Assembly: GCA_028707125.1 (NCBI GenBank)
Contig: JAQTUX010000001.1
Span: 248,001 to 312,000, forward strand
Length of the DNA: 64,000 nucleotides
Source: Candidatus Omnitrophota bacterium
GTDB lineage: Bacteria > Omnitrophota > Gorgyraeia > Gygaellales > JAQTUX01
Reading direction: 5' to 3'
Shown here: one piece after another, positions 8,325-17,086 of the stretch
How positions within the stretch are numbered: position 1 is the stretch's first letter
Layout of the letters: every line of letters starts with the position of its first letter
Notes under the pieces: generated by a model
Told to the model about the DNA's origin: nothing
Databases searched by the model: none
The model's input: only the letters and a program-made list of their open reading frames with translations
Program-made: the position numbers and the translations under genes

Positions 8325-8344
8325 ATTGTATCATCATAAATAAA

Positions 8345-9832
8345 ATGCGGAATATCAAAAGGGTCCTGGAGGGTTTTTCTTTGCGCCCCAGAGAGGTAGC
8401 CGGCGTAGACCTTGATGCCCATAAGATAATTGTCTGCGAGGTAGAAAAGAGGGGCCAGGAATTAACGCTTAAACATGTTTACATAAAGGAATTCCCCCAG
8501 GCCGGCGCCGCGGCGGATAATCTGCGGGGATTCCTCAAAGAGAATAAATTCGCTGAAGCCAAATACAGCTGCGTGGGGGCGATAAGCGCGGAGGAGTCAT
8601 TCTTCAAGGGCTTCGCCACCAAAACCAATATCTTCAAAGACAAGGGCAACATCCCCTCATTTCTTTCCCGCCAGCCCCTGCCCGTTAACCTCAATGACTG
8701 TTACTGGGATTATCTGCTTACGGGAAAGAACCTTAATCTTGTAGCCGCGAGGAAAGAGATCGTTGACGCGCAGTTTAACGCCTTCAAGGAAGCCGGCGTG
8801 CAGTGCGCCTTTATCACGGCCGTGCCCTTCGCCCTGTATAACGTCTTTACCTTTAACTACCCCGACAAGAAGAATTTCTGCATCCTGCACGTCAGATGGC
8901 AGTGCAGCAACCTGTGTATCTTTGAAGACGGCAGGTTCTGGATCCATACCATTTCAATAGGAAAGGATAAGCTCGCGGCAGGCGGCAGGATCGCGGAGGA
9001 TGTGATCAGCGAGTTCGCGCAGGAGATAAAGCGGCTGCTTAATTCCAACTATCTCCAGATGGGTTCCTCGCACAAGCCGCTTGAGGAGATATTCCTTTCC
9101 GGAGAGCCCATCGCCGAAGACCTTCAGCCGTTGAGTTCGTCTTTAGGGATCAACGTGGCCTATCTTGATCCGCTGAAGAAGATCTCCCGCGCTGTTTCCG
9201 TTGATAAGCCGTCGCAGCTTTCCTTAAGCATCGGTTTATGCGCGTCTTTCCTCAGCCCTTCCGCCTTCAGGTTGAACCTGTTGAAGGAAAAGCAGCGTTC
9301 CCTGGACGATACCAGGCATTTTGATACCGCCAGGAAGGCGTTCAGCGCCTTTATGCTTGCCTTGCTGGCGTTATTGGTCTTTTTGAATTTCAGGATGGGC
9401 AAGGCCGCGGGCCTGAAGGATAAGGAACTGGAGCGGTACAAGTTCATATCGGACAAGGTCGTGCCCGGCTATAAAACACTCCTGGAGGAAGAGAAGTTCG
9501 TAAGCGAAAGATTGCAGTATCTGGAAACCCGGGCTAAACTGCACAGCCTCTGGCTCAAGATGCTGCGGGATATATCGGTAAGCAAGGCAGACGATATGCG
9601 CGTTACTCTTTTAGACGCGCGCAACATTGACGGCCTGCTGGTCGTTATGCTGGGGGGCAGGACCGCCGACTACAGCGATATAAACGATTTCCTCAGCAGC
9701 CTGAGGCAAAATGAGTACGTTTCGGGGGTTAAGATAGTTTCTTCCGCTCAGGGCAGCGGCAAAGAAAGCGGCGTTGAATTCAAGGTCCGCCTTGACATAG
9801 GGCTTGAGAAAGGCGCCGCCGCTCAAGAATAA
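8345..9832 (+). CDS. PilM-PilN-like fusion, inner-membrane pilus/secretion platform protein
   Basis: Protein of 495 residues. Residues 1 to about 320 look like the actin-fold PilM/GspL cytoplasmic domain (start motif VAGVDLDAHKIIVCEV, later SIGLCASFLSP). One membrane helix follows at about 331-348, then a coiled region and a small periplasmic alpha/beta domain typical of PilN/GspL. PilM and PilN are separate in most type IV pilus systems and fused as GspL in type II secretion. It heads an operon with a PilO/PilP-like gene, a secretin and an ATPase, an order like the Amuc_1098-1101 pilus locus of Akkermansia. ATG 8345 is the first start after the promoter. Confidence 0.75.
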   Translation: MRNIKRVLEGFSLRPREVAGVDLDAHKIIVCEVEKRGQELTLKHVYIKEFPQAGAAADNLRGFLKENKFAEAKYSCVGAISAEESFFKGFATKTNIFKDKGNIPSFLSRQPLPVNLNDCYWDYLLTGKNLNLVAARKEIVDAQFNAFKEAGVQCAFITAVPFALYNVFTFNYPDKKNFCILHVRWQCSNLCIFEDGRFWIHTISIGKDKLAAGGRIAEDVISEFAQEIKRLLNSNYLQMGSSHKPLEEIFLSGEPIAEDLQPLSSSLGINVAYLDPLKKISRAVSVDKPSQLSLSIGLCASFLSPSAFRLNLLKEKQRSLDDTRHFDTARKAFSAFMLALLALLVFLNFRMGKAAGLKDKELERYKFISDKVVPGYKTLLEEEKFVSERLQYLETRAKLHSLWLKMLRDISVSKADDMRVTLLDARNIDGLLVVMLGGRTADYSDINDFLSSLRQNEYVSGVKIVSSAQGSGKESGVEFKVRLDIGLEKGAAAQE

Positions 9833-9835
9833 TAT

Positions 9836-10966
9836 ATGGCGATACATTCAGATCTGAAAGAGGCGTCCCGGAGATGGGCGCGGTTCTTTAAGGAAGGCGT
9901 TAAAGACGAAAGGATCAAAAAGCATCTTGCCTTCAGCATGCTCCTGATCTTCCTGGCAATATTTTTGATTTTACGCTTGTTTTTTTTATCGTATAAGATT
10001 AAAATGATAGCAGAGGACAAGGCGGCGGTAGCCGCTTCTATCTCCAAGGATTACCGTGACATAGACGAAGCGGCGCTGGCGGATATGCAGAAAAAAACAG
10101 GCCTGATGTGGCAGCGCCTTTTGGGGCTGACGGAAATGTTTGATCCGGCCCAGGAAGGCCGCAAAGAAGGATATGAGGCAAGCTTGTATTTTGTGGAACA
10201 GTTACAAAGCATAGAGAAGTCGCTTAAGCTTAAGGCGGAGAATAAAAAACTTCTTTTCCAGGGGCTTGGCTTCAACGAAGACCTGCCTTCCGAAAAGGAT
10301 TCTGTATTTTACCTCAAACAGATGGACGCGTTGAGGTCGGCTGTAGAGCTTGGCCTTGACTCCAATATAAGTTTCGGCCCGGTAATGCCTCAGGGCATAG
10401 ACCAGAAGGATGAAAGTTTGGGTTTTTTGCGGCTTCTGGCAAGGGCGGAATTTACGGCAGCGCCTTCGGACCTGGTAGAGTATATAAATGAGATCAGAGA
10501 TACGGCGCCTCTATTGGTCATAACCTCGCTGAAGGCAGAGGAGAAGGACGGCCGGATGCAGGCCTCTATGCTGTTTGAGCGGCTGCACTGCGGTCAGGAT
10601 TGGCGGGACAGGAAACTGGAGAAGCCGCTTTCCAGGGCGGAGGCCGTAGAGAAAGCCGACGATTACCTTAAGATATTGAGGGGGGTTAACCCCTTTTTCC
10701 AGGACCAGAAAAAAGAAGAGCCGGCAGCGCCGGCAGGCGCCGCGGGCGGCGCGGAGTTAAAAAAGGAGAGGCTGATTTTCAAGGGTTCGGCGGTTTTCCG
10801 GGACCGCCCCGTGGCAGTCATAGAGGATACCTTAAGCAAGGAAACATTTTTTATAGCGGAAGGCCAGTCCATAGCCACATTCAAATTGCTCAGTTTTTCC
10901 AGCGACAGCGCGACACTTACCGCTATAGACAGCGGCAAGGAGATCGTGCTGCAGAGAGGCAAATAA
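9836..10966 (+). CDS. PilO/PilP-like (Amuc_1100-type) pilus platform protein
   Basis: Protein of 376 residues with a basic N-terminus, one membrane helix (about 32-53), a long helical/coiled-coil region, and a compact domain ending near 270, as in PilO or Amuc_1100. An Ala/Gly-rich linker then leads to a C-terminal beta-rich domain (about 313-376: FRDRPVAVIED, TFFIAEGQSI) that resembles the GspC/PilP homology region that contacts secretins. It therefore looks like a PilO-PilP composite. It lies 3 bases after the PilM-like gene and its stop overlaps the secretin start (TAATG). The assignment is by layout and context, since sequence conservation in this family is low. Confidence 0.6.
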   Translation: MAIHSDLKEASRRWARFFKEGVKDERIKKHLAFSMLLIFLAIFLILRLFFLSYKIKMIAEDKAAVAASISKDYRDIDEAALADMQKKTGLMWQRLLGLTEMFDPAQEGRKEGYEASLYFVEQLQSIEKSLKLKAENKKLLFQGLGFNEDLPSEKDSVFYLKQMDALRSAVELGLDSNISFGPVMPQGIDQKDESLGFLRLLARAEFTAAPSDLVEYINEIRDTAPLLVITSLKAEEKDGRMQASMLFERLHCGQDWRDRKLEKPLSRAEAVEKADDYLKILRGVNPFFQDQKKEEPAAPAGAAGGAELKKERLIFKGSAVFRDRPVAVIEDTLSKETFFIAEGQSIATFKLLSFSSDSATLTAIDSGKEIVLQRGK

Positions 10967-13900
10967 TGGGTTTCAGGCGCATATCGATACTTGTATTATT
11001 CTGGCTCTGCTTATTCGGAGCGCTTAATTGCCGGGGCATCTATGCCGGGGGCGACAAAGAGGCATTGGCCGGCTATAAACAGGCAAAAAGGTTGATAGCC
11101 GGAAAGCATTACCAGGAGGCGTTGACCCTTCTTGATGATCTGCTGAAACGTTTTCCTCAAAGCGCGCATATACGCCAGCTGAAGGATTCCACTATAGAGC
11201 GGCTTGCCGTTGCCGAGGAAAAGGCGGAATACCGCAGGCGCCTGCTTGAGCAGAGGCAGCGGGAAAAGCAGCGCGTCGCGGAGAAGCCGGCCCGGGCATC
11301 AAAGGCGTCAGAGCAAAACGCTGAGGAATTTACCGGGCAGAAGAAACAGACAAAGCAGCAGATCGCGGAAGACAGGCGCAGGAGGAAAGAAGAGGTCCTC
11401 AGAGAAAGGGCGCTTGTAAATGAAGAGCAGGCCGCCAGAAAGAAGGATCTGTCAGAGCAGAAGAGCCGGGAAAAAGAAGAGCGGATTCTGCAGGCGCGCC
11501 GCGAGAAAGAGGAGAAGAGGGCGGATGCCCTGGCGAAAAAAGAGCAGGCGCGCATGAAAAATGAGCGCCGCAGGGATGCCCGGCTTGAGGAAGAAAATCG
11601 CAGGAAAATGATAGAGGCGCGCGAACAGGAGGCAAGGCAGCGGCGGGAGGCCGCTGAAGCAGGATCGCGCCCGGCTCCGGAGAAAAAGAGCGCGCAGCCC
11701 CAGGAGGCCGAAGGGCAGGCGCCGGCCCGGAGCGCTATAAGCGAAAGCCCTGAGGTTCCCAGCAAGAAGTTGGAGATCATCAAACAGGATTTTTCAGATT
11801 ACCGGCAGACAGCGCGTTTTATAGAAGAGGAAGAAAGAAAGGCGTATAAGGAAAAGTTATTAAGGGAGCGGGAGGAACTGAGAAAAAAACTTGAGTTGGA
11901 AAAAAAGCGGCTTGAGGAAAGAAGGGCGAAAGACAGCCGCTCCGCAGAGCAGGGCGCGGCTTCAAAGCCGGCGGAAAAGAAGCAGGAGGCGAAGAGGCCG
12001 GAAAAAGAAAATCCCGGAAATAACAGGGCCGCCCTGCGCAAGGCGATGATAGAAAAGAAACGGCTCCTGATGCTGGAGGCGCAGCTTCGCCGCCAGGATA
12101 AGCTTGAGGAGCGGAAGAAAAAGATAGAAGAGAAAAAGAGGCGCATAGAGGAGCGTTACGGCTCTTCCCTTGAGAAAAAGGGAAAATTGCGGGAGATCAA
12201 AAAATCAGTTGCCGCGGGGAAGCTGGAAGAGGCAGAGGCCCTGCTTAATGAGTTGACCACCAAATACCCCGAGGATATACGGCTTTTAAAATATGCCGAT
12301 AAACTGGACAGGATCATAGAAAAGCGCCGGCAGAGAAAGGGGCCAAACAAGCCCGGCGGCGCCGCGCGGAAAGCGGCTATAGCGGTCGCCAAGGAGATGA
12401 TAACAGCTAATAAGCAAGAGGCGGCCGAGCCTGAACCCGAAGCCAGCCCGGAGTTAAAGGAAAAGAAGATAAAAGAAGAGATCCTCCAGCAGAAGCTCAA
12501 AGAGCGGGCCGCCAGGCGCCGGCAGAAAAAGGAAAGAAAGCCGTCCGTCCTGTCCGAGCGCAGGGAAAAGTCCCTTAAGAAGACGGCGGTGCTTAAGGAA
12601 AGAAACGCGATCTCCGGCCAGATCAGAAAATATATCGGTAGCGCCGACTTCAGCAAGGCGAAAGAGGCGCTGGATTCCTTCAGGTCAAAATTCCCCGAGG
12701 ACACAAGGATCTCCTCGCTTGATGATCTGCTTAAGAAAAGGATCAGGGCTGCCGGGGAAAAAGACAAACGCCGCGACGCGGCCCTGGAGAGGCGTGAAGA
12801 GCTGGCAAGAAAAAAGAAAGAACACGCGCTCGCCCGCCAGGAAAAGATTGCCAGGGAAGAGAAAAACGTCATTGTCAGGGAACAGGTAGAATCAAAGAAG
12901 CAGGAGGCGCGGGAGAGCATAACCAGGCGCGGTAAGGATAAGCAGCTCAAAAAGCACAAGGAAGACAGGGAGAAGATACGCAAGATCAACCAGCTTTATA
13001 AAGAGGCAAGGCAGTTATTCGCCAGGGAGATGTATGAAGAGGCGATAGAGAAATTTGAGAAGGTGGTCGAGCTTGAAGGCAACCCCAGGATATATTACAC
13101 CCCGTCCGCCAGGAAATTTATTGATAAGGCAAAGGACTTGTTAAAAGAGCAGCATATGGAGAATATTTCCGCGGAGGCGGGCCTTATGGAAAAGGAGATG
13201 ATCAATAAGGTAATTGAGAAAGGGATGCCGCCGTATATTGAGCCGCAGAAAAAGATCGAAGAGATAGAGAGGGTCCCCCTGGTCAAGGTGCCGATTATCA
13301 GGCAGCGGCTGCAGAAGAGGGTCACGCTTGATTTTGACAAGGTATCGCTGAAATCGGTGATGGATTTTCTTTCCGACGAAACGCAGGTGAATATAATGCT
13401 CTCAAAGAAGGCGCTGGAGCAGGACTTCAGCGTGACCGCGAAGCTGGACAAGATCAAGGCGGAGGAGGCGGTAAAATATATCCTCAAAGGGCTGGGCCTG
13501 AAGCACAGGGTAGACGACCAGATCGTCTGGATCGCCGTTGAGGAAGAGATCGACGACGAGAACCTTGAGACGAGGGTATACTCTTTCAACAAGGGCAGCG
13601 GCCTGTTCACCGAATTTACCACTACCACTGCCGGAGAGGTGGGGCTGGGAGGCACCTCCGAGATAACCAAGATAACCACGATAGAAGATGTGCTGAAAGA
13701 GGCAGTGCCCTGGCCCGCCGAGGCAAAACTTGTTTTTGATAAGAGGACGGGCACCATAATCGCCACGAATACCCCTTCCAACCTGCAGAAAGTAGAGGAC
13801 ATACTTTATAATATAGACGTGGTCCCTTATCAGGTCCTCATCGAGGCGCGTTTCCTTGAGGTGACCATTAATGATATTGAAGAACTGGGCCTGGAGTGGA

Positions 13901-14664
13901 CATTGACCGGGGACTTTCCTTCCAAGAAGGCGGGGGCGCTGAATTCATTCTCGCACGGGCTGGGCTCAGGCAGCGGGGCGGACTTCACGACCTTTTCCAG
14001 GTCATCGGAAGGGCTGAATATAACTTATAAGGGCGTGCTCACTTCCCCTCAATACCAGGCGGTCCTGCATATGCTGGAGGAGAATAAGAAGACCAAGACG
14101 CTTTCCGCCCCGCGCGTTACCACGCTCAATAACCAGTTGGCCACGATCAAGGTCGTGGATGAATGGATATATCCCACGCGTTATGAATTTCAGATCGTGC
14201 AGAACGACTCCAACGGAGACGGGGACTTTAACGACGCCGGCGAGACGCAATATAAGAATGTCCCTTCCGATTTTGTCAAGCGCGACATAGGCATACTTTT
14301 GAGGGTTGTGCCTTCCGTAGGCGAGGACAGGCAGACCATCACCCTTTCGCTCATCCCGGAGGTAAGCGAGGCAGTGGCGGACTTCTTTACCTATACGGGC
14401 GGCGTGACCCTGCCTAAATTCACATCAAGGAATCTCTCTACCACCATAGTGGTCAAGAGCTCCGAGACCGTGGTCTTGGGCGGGCTGATCAAGGAATCCC
14501 GCACCAAAACAGAGACCAGGGTGCCCGTCTTAGGCGATCTGCCTTTCATCGGCAGGGCGTTCAGAAAGAACTCAGACAGCATAGAGCGCAAGAACCTGCT
14601 TATTTTTGTTACGGCGAAGATCCTGAGCCCGGAAGGCGAAGAAGTACAGATCGTAAGTAAATAA
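10966..14664 (+). CDS. Giant secretin with TPR and coiled-coil N-terminal extension
   Basis: Protein of 1232 residues. A signal peptide/hydrophobic N-terminus (about 1-27) is followed by a TPR-like unit, then several hundred residues of Lys/Arg/Glu/Ala-rich coiled coil. TPR-like units interrupt the coil at about 405-445, 545-585 and 670-720. The secretin part begins with an STN-like domain near 785, continues with a secretin N module near 866, a core from VLIEARFLEV (about 957), and the classic end GLIKES...PVLGDLPFIGRAF...LLIFVTAKI (about 1174-1225). The N-terminal extension is far longer than in ordinary GspD/PilQ and could span the periplasm or bind peptidoglycan. It is the second secretin in this window. 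Confidence 0.82.
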   Translation: MGFRRISILVLFWLCLFGALNCRGIYAGGDKEALAGYKQAKRLIAGKHYQEALTLLDDLLKRFPQSAHIRQLKDSTIERLAVAEEKAEYRRRLLEQRQREKQRVAEKPARASKASEQNAEEFTGQKKQTKQQIAEDRRRRKEEVLRERALVNEEQAARKKDLSEQKSREKEERILQARREKEEKRADALAKKEQARMKNERRRDARLEEENRRKMIEAREQEARQRREAAEAGSRPAPEKKSAQPQEAEGQAPARSAISESPEVPSKKLEIIKQDFSDYRQTARFIEEEERKAYKEKLLREREELRKKLELEKKRLEERRAKDSRSAEQGAASKPAEKKQEAKRPEKENPGNNRAALRKAMIEKKRLLMLEAQLRRQDKLEERKKKIEEKKRRIEERYGSSLEKKGKLREIKKSVAAGKLEEAEALLNELTTKYPEDIRLLKYADKLDRIIEKRRQRKGPNKPGGAARKAAIAVAKEMITANKQEAAEPEPEASPELKEKKIKEEILQQKLKERAARRRQKKERKPSVLSERREKSLKKTAVLKERNAISGQIRKYIGSADFSKAKEALDSFRSKFPEDTRISSLDDLLKKRIRAAGEKDKRRDAALERREELARKKKEHALARQEKIAREEKNVIVREQVESKKQEARESITRRGKDKQLKKHKEDREKIRKINQLYKEARQLFAREMYEEAIEKFEKVVELEGNPRIYYTPSARKFIDKAKDLLKEQHMENISAEAGLMEKEMINKVIEKGMPPYIEPQKKIEEIERVPLVKVPIIRQRLQKRVTLDFDKVSLKSVMDFLSDETQVNIMLSKKALEQDFSVTAKLDKIKAEEAVKYILKGLGLKHRVDDQIVWIAVEEEIDDENLETRVYSFNKGSGLFTEFTTTTAGEVGLGGTSEITKITTIEDVLKEAVPWPAEAKLVFDKRTGTIIATNTPSNLQKVEDILYNIDVVPYQVLIEARFLEVTINDIEELGLEWTLTGDFPSKKAGALNSFSHGLGSGSGADFTTFSRSSEGLNITYKGVLTSPQYQAVLHMLEENKKTKTLSAPRVTTLNNQLATIKVVDEWIYPTRYEFQIVQNDSNGDGDFNDAGETQYKNVPSDFVKRDIGILLRVVPSVGEDRQTITLSLIPEVSEAVADFFTYTGGVTLPKFTSRNLSTTIVVKSSETVVLGGLIKESRTKTETRVPVLGDLPFIGRAFRKNSDSIERKNLLIFVTAKILSPEGEEVQIVSK

Positions 14665-14665
14665 T

Positions 14666-16345
14666 ATGCCTCAGGAAAGACAGTCAGAGCGTTCAAGGCA
14701 GGCAACGCCGATAGAAGAGGCGCTGATAAAAGAGGGCATAATCACGCCCGAGCAGCTTGAGACGCTGAAGGTGGAGCAGGAAAGGAGCAGCGTCTCCATA
14801 GTTGAGGCGGTGCGCCGGCTCAAGGTCATAGATGAAGACGTCCTGCTTGATTTCCTGAGCAGAAAACTCAATATAAAAAGGCACAGTTTAAAAGGCTTCA
14901 TCCCCTCTCCCGATATCCTCAATAAGGTCCCGCCGCATTTTGCCAGAGGCAAAAAGATCATCCCCCTTTTTCAGGAAGGTAAAGAATTGGCCGTAGGCAT
15001 GGCAGACCCGCTGGATTTCGCCAGCGTGGAGGAATTGCGGTTCGGTTCCGGGCTGTTTGTCAAGCCGTACCTGGTCAAAGAAGACGAGGTGCTGGAATTT
15101 TTATCTTCTTATTACCCTGAGTCGGAAGAAGACATTAAGGCGGCGCCGCGGCAGAAAGAAAAAGAAAGGGAAGACGTGGAAAAGCCGTCAATAGTCAGGA
15201 GCGTCAACCTCCTCATTTTGCAGGCGGTAAAGGCGGGCGCCTCGGATATACATATAGAGCCGCTGGAGGATTCTTTGAGGGTGCGTTTCAGGGTGGACGG
15301 CGTCCTGCATGAGGTCACGCCGCCGGAAAAATATTTATACAGCGCCATCGTCTCGCGCATCAAGATCATGTCCAACCTTGATATCGCCGAGAAAAGGATA
15401 CCGCAGGACGGCAGGTTCCAGACGCAGGTGGGGGAGAGGTCTATTGACGTGCGCGTCTCAACCATCCCCATGATCTACGGCGAAAGCATAGTGCTGCGCC
15501 TGCTTGAGCAGACAAAGAAGGTGCTGACGCTGGAAGAGATCGGCTTTTTAAAAGACGACTTAAGCGTATACAGGCGCCTGATACAGCAGACAGCGGGCGT
15601 AGTCCTGGTTACCGGCCCCACGGGGAGCGGAAAGACCACGACCCTTTATGCCTCGCTTATGGAAATAAAGAGCGTGGAGAAGAATATTATCACAATAGAA
15701 GACCCTGTGGAGTATCATCTTGACTTTGCCCGCCAGATACAGATCAATTCCAAGGTAAACCTCACCTTTGCCTCGGGCCTGCGTTCAATATTGCGCCATG
15801 ACCCGGATATAGTCATGGTGGGAGAGATCAGGGACCTGGAGACCGCGGAGATCGCCACGCAAGCGGCCCTCACCGGCCACCTCGTATTCTCAACCCTTCA
15901 CACAAACGACGCGCCCTCCGCCATAACGCGGCTGGTGAATATGGGGGTTGAGCCGTTTCTGGTCGCCTCCTGCGTTAAAGGCGTGGTCGCCCAGCGGCTT
16001 GTGAGGGTGTTGTGTACCTGCAAAAAGCAGAGAAAGATAAAACTTTCCCTGCTTCACGGGCTGCTGCGGCTGGAGCAGCCGAAAGAGGACAAGGAGGTAC
16101 CGGTCTTTGAGGCGGGCGGCTGCCAGAATTGCATGCATACCGGCTACAGGGGCAGGGTGGCGATATTTGAGATAATGGAGATGAACGACGATATAGGCGC
16201 CCTCACCGTTGAGAAGAAAAGTTCGGAGGATATAAAGCGGCTGGCTGTTTCGGGAGGGATGCACAGCTTACAGCATAACGGCCTGGACAGGATACTCGCG
16301 GGCGTGACCTCGCCCGAGGAAGCGGTGAGGGTTTTGGGAGCATAA
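14666..16345 (+). CDS. gspE: GspE/PilB-type assembly ATPase
   Basis: Hexameric ATPase of 559 residues powering pseudopilus or pilus assembly from the cytoplasm. An N-terminal GspE/MshEN domain (about 1-150) precedes the core: SDIHIEP (193-199), Walker A GPTGSGKT (317-324), Walker B with IVMVGEIRD, and the STLHTNDA His box. The late metal-binding insert reads CTC...CQNC (about 450-490), so its first half is CxC instead of the usual CxxC. It starts one base after the secretin stop. No GspF-type platform protein or major pilin is in this operon; these may lie with the upstream operon that enters the window at its left edge. Confidence 0.9.
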   Translation: MPQERQSERSRQATPIEEALIKEGIITPEQLETLKVEQERSSVSIVEAVRRLKVIDEDVLLDFLSRKLNIKRHSLKGFIPSPDILNKVPPHFARGKKIIPLFQEGKELAVGMADPLDFASVEELRFGSGLFVKPYLVKEDEVLEFLSSYYPESEEDIKAAPRQKEKEREDVEKPSIVRSVNLLILQAVKAGASDIHIEPLEDSLRVRFRVDGVLHEVTPPEKYLYSAIVSRIKIMSNLDIAEKRIPQDGRFQTQVGERSIDVRVSTIPMIYGESIVLRLLEQTKKVLTLEEIGFLKDDLSVYRRLIQQTAGVVLVTGPTGSGKTTTLYASLMEIKSVEKNIITIEDPVEYHLDFARQIQINSKVNLTFASGLRSILRHDPDIVMVGEIRDLETAEIATQAALTGHLVFSTLHTNDAPSAITRLVNMGVEPFLVASCVKGVVAQRLVRVLCTCKKQRKIKLSLLHGLLRLEQPKEDKEVPVFEAGGCQNCMHTGYRGRVAIFEIMEMNDDIGALTVEKKSSEDIKRLAVSGGMHSLQHNGLDRILAGVTSPEEAVRVLGA

Positions 16346-16354
16346 ATACAATAA

Positions 16355-16472
16355 ATGACCAATGGCCAAGCTCCAATGACGAATGAAATCACAATGACCC
16401 AAATCCCAAACAGGAAATATAAATTGGGTATTGGGATTTGGACATTCATTCGTCATTGTGATTTGGTAATTG
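16355..16472 (+). mobile_element. MITE-like solo copy A of the IVP-element inner repeat
   Basis: About 118 bases with inverted-repeat arms. The left part (ATGACCAATGGCC...AATGACCCAAATCCCAAA) matches the left end of the IVP-carrying element at 27888. The right part (from AATTGGGTATTGGG to ATTTGGTAATTG) matches its right end at about 28292-28343. The roughly 340 coding bases between are absent. A short open frame across it merely translates the repeat. No clear target-site duplication could be seen. Confidence 0.7.
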
Positions 16473-16506
16473 TTACATTATTCTGTAATTGGATATTGAT
16501 TCCAAG

Positions 16507-17037
16507 ATGTCCGAACGAAAAAATGGTTTTACCTTAGTAGAAATACTTATATCATCGGTAATCCTGGTCAGCGTGATAGGCCTGGTGTTCGCCACATTGG
16601 TCACTACCTTTAATTCCTGGCGCAGGGCCGAGGAGGCCAGCATAAAACAGCAGCAGGTCAGGTTCCTGTTCTTCCGTATGAACCGAGAGCTTTCTTCCGC
16701 CGTGCGTAACGGCAAGTTCGCCGGTGACGGGAGCGCGTTCCATTTTATCACCGCCCTGATGCCCATGGCGGAAATAGGATACGAATACAACGGCGCGGAC
16801 AAGACGCTGACAAGATCGTTTGAGAAAACCGCGGACCTTAATTTTGACACATTTGACAGAAAAGATCAGGTTATGTCCGGGCTTCAGGCATGGAGGGTTT
16901 CTTTTCTTGATTCAGGGGGGCAGTGGCAGGAACAGTGGCTTAAGGATGAGCTGCCGAGGGCGGTAAAGATCGCTTTTAAGATAGATGAAAAAACCCCTGA
17001 ACAGGAAAACATAGTGCATATAGCTGTCGCGGAATGA
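16507..17037 (+). CDS. GspJ-like minor pseudopilin
   Basis: Protein of 176 residues starting at ATG 16507; a TTG at 16489 is in frame but the homology and the type IV prepilin leader begin at 16507. The leader is short and basic (MSERKNG) with cleavage expected between G and FTLVE, giving N-methyl-Phe and Glu at +5. It is followed by the usual hydrophobic helix (ILISSVILVSVIGLVFATL). The C-terminal domain contains LPRAVKIAFKI, typical of GspJ/PulJ, a minor pseudopilin of the tip complex. The promoter-like region is occupied by the solo repeat at 16355, so it may be transcribed from the ATPase gene upstream. Confidence 0.75.
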   Translation: MSERKNGFTLVEILISSVILVSVIGLVFATLVTTFNSWRRAEEASIKQQQVRFLFFRMNRELSSAVRNGKFAGDGSAFHFITALMPMAEIGYEYNGADKTLTRSFEKTADLNFDTFDRKDQVMSGLQAWRVSFLDSGGQWQEQWLKDELPRAVKIAFKIDEKTPEQENIVHIAVAE

Positions 17038-17050
17038 ATAGAGAATAGTG

Positions 17051-17079
17051 TTGCATTGATGATGATATTTTGATATAAA
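17051..17079 (+). promoter_or_regulatory. Candidate promoter giving a leaderless transcript
   Basis: TTGCAT (17051-17056) and TATAAA (17074-17079) are separated by exactly 17 bases. The predicted transcription start (about 17086-17087) coincides with the first ATG of the next gene at 17087, so the message may be leaderless. A second in-frame ATG lies at 17093. Confidence 0.55.
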
Positions 17080-17086
17080 ATGAGAT

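Noticed and set aside
16355-16537. Small open reading frame across the repeat
   Set aside because: Its translation is only the two ends of the inverted repeat read through; it has no ribosome site and matches the N-terminus of the IVP protein because the DNA is shared.
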